From Marinobacter lutaoensis (GTDB taxonomy: Bacteria > Pseudomonadota > Gammaproteobacteria > Pseudomonadales > Oleiphilaceae), in assembly GCF_001981305.1 (NCBI RefSeq), contig NZ_MSCW01000010.1, forward strand, positions 16,188 through 80,187: a stretch of DNA of 64,000 nt. Direction: 5' to 3'. The number at the start of each line of letters is the position of its first letter. The stretch's first letter is position 1. Made by a program: the position numbers and the translations under genes. The notes beneath the pieces are model-generated. The model worked only from the letters and a program-made list of their open reading frames with translations, ran no database searches and was not told where the DNA came from. This document shows positions 60,322 through 64,000 of this stretch, in pieces.

Positions 60322-61961
60322 CAGATTCAAGCCAAACCGCCGGAACCAACCTGTTCGCCAAACTGAGTTTCCTGGTGGTGGACGACTTCGAGAACTTCCG
60401 GCTGTCCATGCGGCAAATGCTGCGTAGCTGCGGCGCCGACCGGATTGAGCTGGTCGCCCATGCCACGCCGGCCATTCAGTACTGCACCTACAACCATGTG
60501 GATGTCGTGCTGTGTGACTACAACCTGGGCGAGGGCAAGAACGGTCAGCATGTCCTGGAAGAGCTGCGTCACAAGAAGCTGCTCAAACGTTCGTCGCTGT
60601 TCCTGATGGTCACGGCGGAAACCTCCAAGGAAATGGTTATGGGGGCCCGGGAATACCAACCCGACAGCTACCTGACCAAGCCCATCAACCGGGCCATGCT
60701 GGAAAAGCGCCTGGGGGCCCTGCTGCTGCAGCGCAGCGCGCTTCTACCCATCTACCGCGAGCTGGATCGGGAGAATCTGCCGGAAGCCATCACATTGTGC
60801 CTGCAAATGCTCCCCAAACAGCCCAGGTACAAAACTTGGCTGATGAAGACCCTGGGCGATCTCTATTTTCAGCTGGGCGACCTGTCCCACGCCCTCAAGA
60901 CCTATGACGACGTGCTGGCGCAACGGGAAATTTCCTGGGCACGTCTGGGGCGGTGCCGGGTGCTGCTTGCCAATCATCAGTACGACGAGGCGGTCGAGGG
61001 GCTCAAGCTGCTGATCGAAAAACACCCGGATTATATGGAAGCCTACGACCTGCTCGCGGAGGGTCTGGAAAAGCAGGGCAAACCCGCCCGGGCCCAGAAG
61101 GTTCTGGAGCAGGCCGCCAGGCACTCCCCCAACGCCCTGCTCCGGCAGCGCCACCTGGCAGAACTGGCCGGAGCCAATCAGGATATGGACACCGCCTACC
61201 AAGCCTGGAAGCAGACAGTGATACTGGGCACCTATTCGATCCACGACAGCAGCCGGCACTACCTGGCACTGGCGCAGACCCTGACGGATCTCAGTGACGA
61301 TCCCGACAATGACACCGCCTCGGATCGGGCTGACGAAGCCCTGGAAGTCCTCGGCCGAATGGAAAAACGGTTCGCCGAGGAACCGGAACTCAAACTCCGC
61401 GGCGACCTGGTCCGCTGCCGAGTCCATGCCGGACAGGGACGCATGAACGAAGCCAGCCAACTTCTGGAACAATTGAAGCCAGCCCTGGGTGAGGCCGACA
61501 ACCTGCAACCGGAGATGGGGCTGGAATATGCCCGGACCCTGTTCCGGCTCGGCCAGGGCGCTGAGGCCAAGGTATTACTGGGCAACCTTGCCGAGCGCTT
61601 TGCCTCCGACCCGGCCATCCTGCAGAAGATCGAAAACCTGCTGGACGAACCGGTCGGTTTCCGCCAGAAGCTGAAAGCCCGGGCCCTGAACCGGGATGGC
61701 ATCCAGGCGTTTGAAAGCGGAGATCTGACCGGGGCAGCGGAAGCCTTTCGACAGGCCCTCGCCATCGTCCCCGACCACGCGGCCCTGAACCTCAACTTGG
61801 TGCAGGTTCTGGTCAAGGAGTACGAACACCAGCCGCAGCGGCGGGAGCACCTGCAGGAGTGCCAGCGCCTGCTGCAGCGGCTCGCCAACCTGCCGGAGCA
61901 GCATCGCCAGCACCGGCGCTACAAAGCCCTCCTGAGGAAGATAGAAGGCCTGACATCATGA
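60318..61961 (+). CDS. REC-TPR response regulator
   Basis: A 547-residue protein with an N-terminal receiver (Asp22/Asp23 acidic pocket, phospho-acceptor Asp67 in VLCDYNLGEG, conserved Thr in MVTAET and Lys121 in YLTKPI). About 400 residues of TPR-like helical repeats follow (ITLCLQMLPKQPRYKTWLMKTLGDLYFQLGDLSHALKTYDDVL and later repeats to GDLTGAAEAFRQALAIVPDHAALNLNLVQVL). There is no DNA-binding or enzymatic output domain, so the output is protein-protein contact. The V. cholerae VieB protein has a similar layout and inhibits its kinase. It overlaps both neighbours by 4 nt. Confidence 0.88.
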   Translation: MTDSSQTAGTNLFAKLSFLVVDDFENFRLSMRQMLRSCGADRIELVAHATPAIQYCTYNHVDVVLCDYNLGEGKNGQHVLEELRHKKLLKRSSLFLMVTAETSKEMVMGAREYQPDSYLTKPINRAMLEKRLGALLLQRSALLPIYRELDRENLPEAITLCLQMLPKQPRYKTWLMKTLGDLYFQLGDLSHALKTYDDVLAQREISWARLGRCRVLLANHQYDEAVEGLKLLIEKHPDYMEAYDLLAEGLEKQGKPARAQKVLEQAARHSPNALLRQRHLAELAGANQDMDTAYQAWKQTVILGTYSIHDSSRHYLALAQTLTDLSDDPDNDTASDRADEALEVLGRMEKRFAEEPELKLRGDLVRCRVHAGQGRMNEASQLLEQLKPALGEADNLQPEMGLEYARTLFRLGQGAEAKVLLGNLAERFASDPAILQKIENLLDEPVGFRQKLKARALNRDGIQAFESGDLTGAAEAFRQALAIVPDHAALNLNLVQVLVKEYEHQPQRREHLQECQRLLQRLANLPEQHRQHRRYKALLRKIEGLTS

Positions 61962-62647
61962 GCGATGAGAACAAGCAGAACATCGACTTTTCCATGGTGC
62001 TCGCATCCGCGGTCCATGACATGAAAAACTCCCTGGGCATGCTTCTCAACTCACTCGATGAGCTGCGTACGGAGTATCAGGACAGCCTGGGAACCTCCAA
62101 GCGCTTCAATACCCTGCACTATGAAGCCGAACGCATGCACAACGACTTGGTGCAGCTACTTGGCATCTACCGGCTGGGCGAGAACAACCTGTCCGCCCAC
62201 ATCGACGAGCACTTCGTTCCGGACTTCCTGAACGAGCACCTCGCCAGACACACACCGCTGCTTGAGGGCCTGGGGATCCAGTATCAAGTGGCATCGGAGG
62301 ATATCAGCGGCTTCTTCGATGAGGATCTGCTCACCGGTGTCCTCAACAACACCATCAACAACGCCATTCGCTACACCCGGACCCTGATCCGGCTGACCGC
62401 CCGGGAGGAAGACGGTTACCTGGTTATTGGCGTGGAGGACGACGGACAGGGCTATCCCGAGAGCATGCAGCACTCAGGCACACTGAGCTTCAAGTCCCTG
62501 GATTTCAAAAGCGGCAGCACCAGTCTCGGGCTTTTCTTCGCCTCATCCGTCGCCAAGCTCCATACGGAAGGCGACCGGACGGGGTTCATCCGGCTACGCA
62601 ATGGCGGCAGTCTCGGGGGCGGGGTGTTTGAAATCTGGCTACCCTAA
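61958..62647 (+). CDS. Small soluble histidine kinase
   Basis: A 229-residue kinase without any membrane or sensor domain. The H-box is near the N-terminus (His20 in SAVHDMKNSLGMLLNSLDEL). The ATPase has the N-box LNNTINNAIRYT (about 130-140), the G1 box VEDDGQGYP and the G2-like TSLGLFFASSVAKLH. It starts inside the stop of the REC-TPR gene (ATGA), so the two products are made together and probably interact. What it senses is not visible in sequence, and it may take input from the REC-TPR protein. Confidence 0.87.
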   Translation: MSDENKQNIDFSMVLASAVHDMKNSLGMLLNSLDELRTEYQDSLGTSKRFNTLHYEAERMHNDLVQLLGIYRLGENNLSAHIDEHFVPDFLNEHLARHTPLLEGLGIQYQVASEDISGFFDEDLLTGVLNNTINNAIRYTRTLIRLTAREEDGYLVIGVEDDGQGYPESMQHSGTLSFKSLDFKSGSTSLGLFFASSVAKLHTEGDRTGFIRLRNGGSLGGGVFEIWLP

Positions 62648-62663
62648 CACGGGCCTGGAGCGT

Positions 62664-63104
62664 TCATCCCTGCGACGACGGTCCCATGGTCATGATCGTC
62701 GCGGTCATCGTGGCCACGGGTTTCTGCTCGCCGTACTCAGGGCTGTACAGCGCCGCCTCCACCACGGAAATCGTCCTGCCGGCTTTCACCACCGTCGCCT
62801 TGGCGGTAAAGACATCGCCCTTGGCCGGTCGCAACAGGTTGACCTTGAATTCCACGGTCAACACATCCGCGTCCGGCGGCATCAGGGTGTATGCCGCATA
62901 ACCACAGGCACTGTCCAGGATGGTGGCCACGATACCTGCATGGACGTAACCGTTTTGCTGGGTGTAGCGGGGGGCAAAGGGGAAACGGATGGATACCGCT
63001 CCCGGCTCCTGAATACTCAACGCCGCGCCCAGAGTATGCATCACCGCCTGACGGCCAAAACTCTCGTGGGTTCGGATCTCATAGTCCGGATCTTGGGGTG
63101 TCAT
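62664..63104 (-). CDS. PaaI-family hotdog thioesterase
   Basis: A 146-residue hotdog-fold protein. Landmarks are FGRQAVMHTLGAALSI, RYTQQNGYVHAGIVATILDSACGYAAYTLMP (the catalytic-loop region, with Asn-Gly-x-x-His and Asp) and VEFKVNLLRPAKGDVFTAKATVVKAGRTISVVEAALY. It likely hydrolyses an acyl-CoA; substrate unknown. The ATG at 63104 follows AAAGGA at about 9 nt. It is convergent with the kinase gene, 16 nt away. Confidence 0.88.
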   Translation of the reverse strand: MTPQDPDYEIRTHESFGRQAVMHTLGAALSIQEPGAVSIRFPFAPRYTQQNGYVHAGIVATILDSACGYAAYTLMPPDADVLTVEFKVNLLRPAKGDVFTAKATVVKAGRTISVVEAALYSPEYGEQKPVATMTATIMTMGPSSQG

Positions 63105-63186
63105 CTTGTCATGTCCTTTCACTCAAACGGGTGCCCCTCTCCCCTTGGCGCTGAAGCATGGCCCATAGGGACGGGAATGGCGACGG

Positions 63187-63693
63187 TCATTCGTTCTCCG
63201 GCATGAAGATCAGGTCCGTGACCCCGAAGTCCAGCCCCTGCTGAGAAAGAGCCGCGGTGACCTGGCCACGATGGTGGGTCTGGTGATTAAAAAAATGGAC
63301 AATGGCCCGGGAAAAATTCACCCGTCTATCCGCACGGTCTGCCAGACTGACGTAGTGCAACCATTCGGGCGGTGGCGATAACACCAGAGTACGGGCCCAT
63401 GCGCTGATATCCTGGTCGGTTTGCTCCCGGGCCCGAGTCATCCGGGTAAAGTCGCGGCACAGCTCCTCGGTCAGGCTGGTCACCGGCGAAGGCTGACCGG
63501 CAAAACGCGCCAGCCACATCCGGTCACAGACCAGCAGATGGTTCAGAGTACCGTAGATCGACCCGAAAAACAGGCCTCGTTCCTCACGCAACTGCTGCTC
63601 CGTCAACGTTCCGGCCACAGAGTAAAGGCGCTCGTTCATCCATCGGTTGTAACGGGCCATCGTGGTGGCGTAGCAGCCAATATCCAATGTCAT
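63187..63693 (-). CDS. DinB family protein
   Basis: A 168-residue four-helix-bundle protein of the DinB/YfiT-like superfamily. The three metal-ligand His positions are in YGTLNHLLVCDRMWLARF and HFFNHQTHHRGQVTAALSQ. The start at 63693 follows AGGAGGGGG. Members are often thiol-dependent metalloenzymes; the reaction is unknown. It lies 82 nt upstream of the thioesterase on the same strand and downstream of an rRNA terminator, so it needs its own promoter. Confidence 0.88.
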   Translation of the reverse strand: MTLDIGCYATTMARYNRWMNERLYSVAGTLTEQQLREERGLFFGSIYGTLNHLLVCDRMWLARFAGQPSPVTSLTEELCRDFTRMTRAREQTDQDISAWARTLVLSPPPEWLHYVSLADRADRRVNFSRAIVHFFNHQTHHRGQVTAALSQQGLDFGVTDLIFMPENE

Positions 63694-63746
63694 GTCCCCC
63701 TCCTGCCACACGCGCTGTCAATCAAGCCACTCGTCTTGCCCGTCAA

Positions 63747-63777
63747 ACGTTCAAATCAGGCAAATGGGATTTGACGT
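63747..63777. repeat. Inverted repeat upstream of the DinB-family gene
   Basis: ACGTTCAAATC (63747-63757) pairs with GATTTGACGT (63768-63777), ten base pairs with one bulged T. It lies 54-84 bp before the DinB ATG and is a possible operator. The rest of the 256-bp gap between DinB and the 5S gene shows only the rRNA terminator. Confidence 0.4.
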
Positions 63778-63908
63778 ATGGAACGGGGCGTAAGAACAGG
63801 TTAGATCTTTTCGAGAGGGGGAACAGATACAGCCGGTGCGGAAACAACAGGTACAGATACCGCTCGTGAGCGGAGATGGGCATGGCAAATGAACAAACTG
63901 CAGCCAAT

Positions 63909-63939
63909 AAAAAACCCCAGCATCGACGATCCTGGGGTT
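63909..63939 (-). terminator. Intrinsic terminator of the rRNA operon
   Basis: An 8-bp stem, AACCCCAG (63913-63920) with CTGGGGTT (63932-63939), with TTTTTT following on the minus strand. It starts 11 nt after the end of the 5S rRNA. Confidence 0.88.
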
Positions 63940-63949
63940 AGGGATTAGC

Positions 63950-64000
63950 AGCCTGACGATGACCTACTCTCGCATGGGCCATGCCACACTACCATCGGCG
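63950..64000 (-). rRNA. rrf: 5S ribosomal RNA, 3' part (cut by the window edge)
   Basis: The minus strand reads CGCCGATGGTAGTGTGG, then CATGCGAGAGTAGGTCATCG and ends CGTCAGGC, the conserved 3' half of gammaproteobacterial 5S rRNA. About 51 of roughly 115 nt are inside the window. The rRNA operon therefore runs right to left toward the DinB-family gene. The exact 3' end is set to within one or two bases. Confidence 0.93.

Noticed and set aside
63187..63693. SOS-regulated dinB (DNA polymerase IV)
   Set aside because: The protein is the unrelated DinB four-helix family, not the Y-family polymerase, and no LexA box is seen upstream.

Overview
The window is a chromosomal segment of a GC-rich gammaproteobacterium. 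Gene order (dnaE-accA-tilS-pyrG-kdsA-eno-ftsB-ispD-ispF-truD-surE-pcm-nlpD-rpoS, metG-rsxABCDGE-nth, ampDE beside nadC) is that of the Pseudomonas/Marinobacter/Oceanospirillales part of the class. A Marinobacter-like marine relative is my best guess, but no marker here fixes the genus. Coding density is very high, no non-coding gap exceeds about 275 bp, and I see no insertion sequence, prophage, tRNA or CRISPR array.

Layout. 0.1-4.0 kb (minus): ampE, ampD and a DUF1631 gene, divergent from nadC. 5.1-8.9 kb (minus): yqcC-like gene, parA-like ATPase, hda, a CDP-alcohol phosphatidyltransferase and a DUF2066 gene, divergent from purM-purN and a DUF3108 gene. 11.5-15.2 kb (minus): dcd, a DUF416 gene, avtA and apbC. 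15.4-23.5 kb (plus): metG, then the six-gene Rsx/Rnf electron transport complex and nth. 23.8-42.4 kb (minus): a long housekeeping stretch covering the stress sigma factor, cell-envelope and isoprenoid precursors, division (ftsB), RNA modification, CTP and malonyl-CoA synthesis and the replicative polymerase. 42.4-45.6 kb (plus): arsC, wrbA, a DUF2069 gene and a lone GspE/PilB-type ATPase. 45.6-51.1 kb (minus): a DUF3080 lipoprotein, the methionine-salvage genes mtnB-mtnD-mtnC, an xdhC-like gene, the decayed remains of an IorA/IorB-type molybdenum hydroxylase, a tiny lipoprotein gene and an Smr-domain gene. 51.3-62.6 kb (plus): a carboxylate-uptake and signalling block, consisting of a cNMP/CBS/DUF294 protein, a DEDDh exonuclease, the two subunits of a DUF4212/sodium-solute symporter, a CrbS/MxtR-like hybrid kinase carrying its own transporter domain, a REC-TPR protein and a small soluble histidine kinase. 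62.7-64 kb (minus): a PaaI-like thioesterase, a DinB-family protein, and the terminator and 3' end of a 5S rRNA gene, so an rRNA operon runs in from the right edge.

The observations most worth a second look are the eroded iorAB locus, which still has an open iron-sulfur reading frame and an intact xdhC; the three-gene phospho-signalling unit at 56.8-62.6 kb; a 10-bp-phased repeat array between the DUF1631 gene and nadC; and several perfect inverted repeats that embrace stop codons or start sites (purN, kdsA, DUF368, ampD). I found no convincing wholly new system. Most of the window is conserved core genome.
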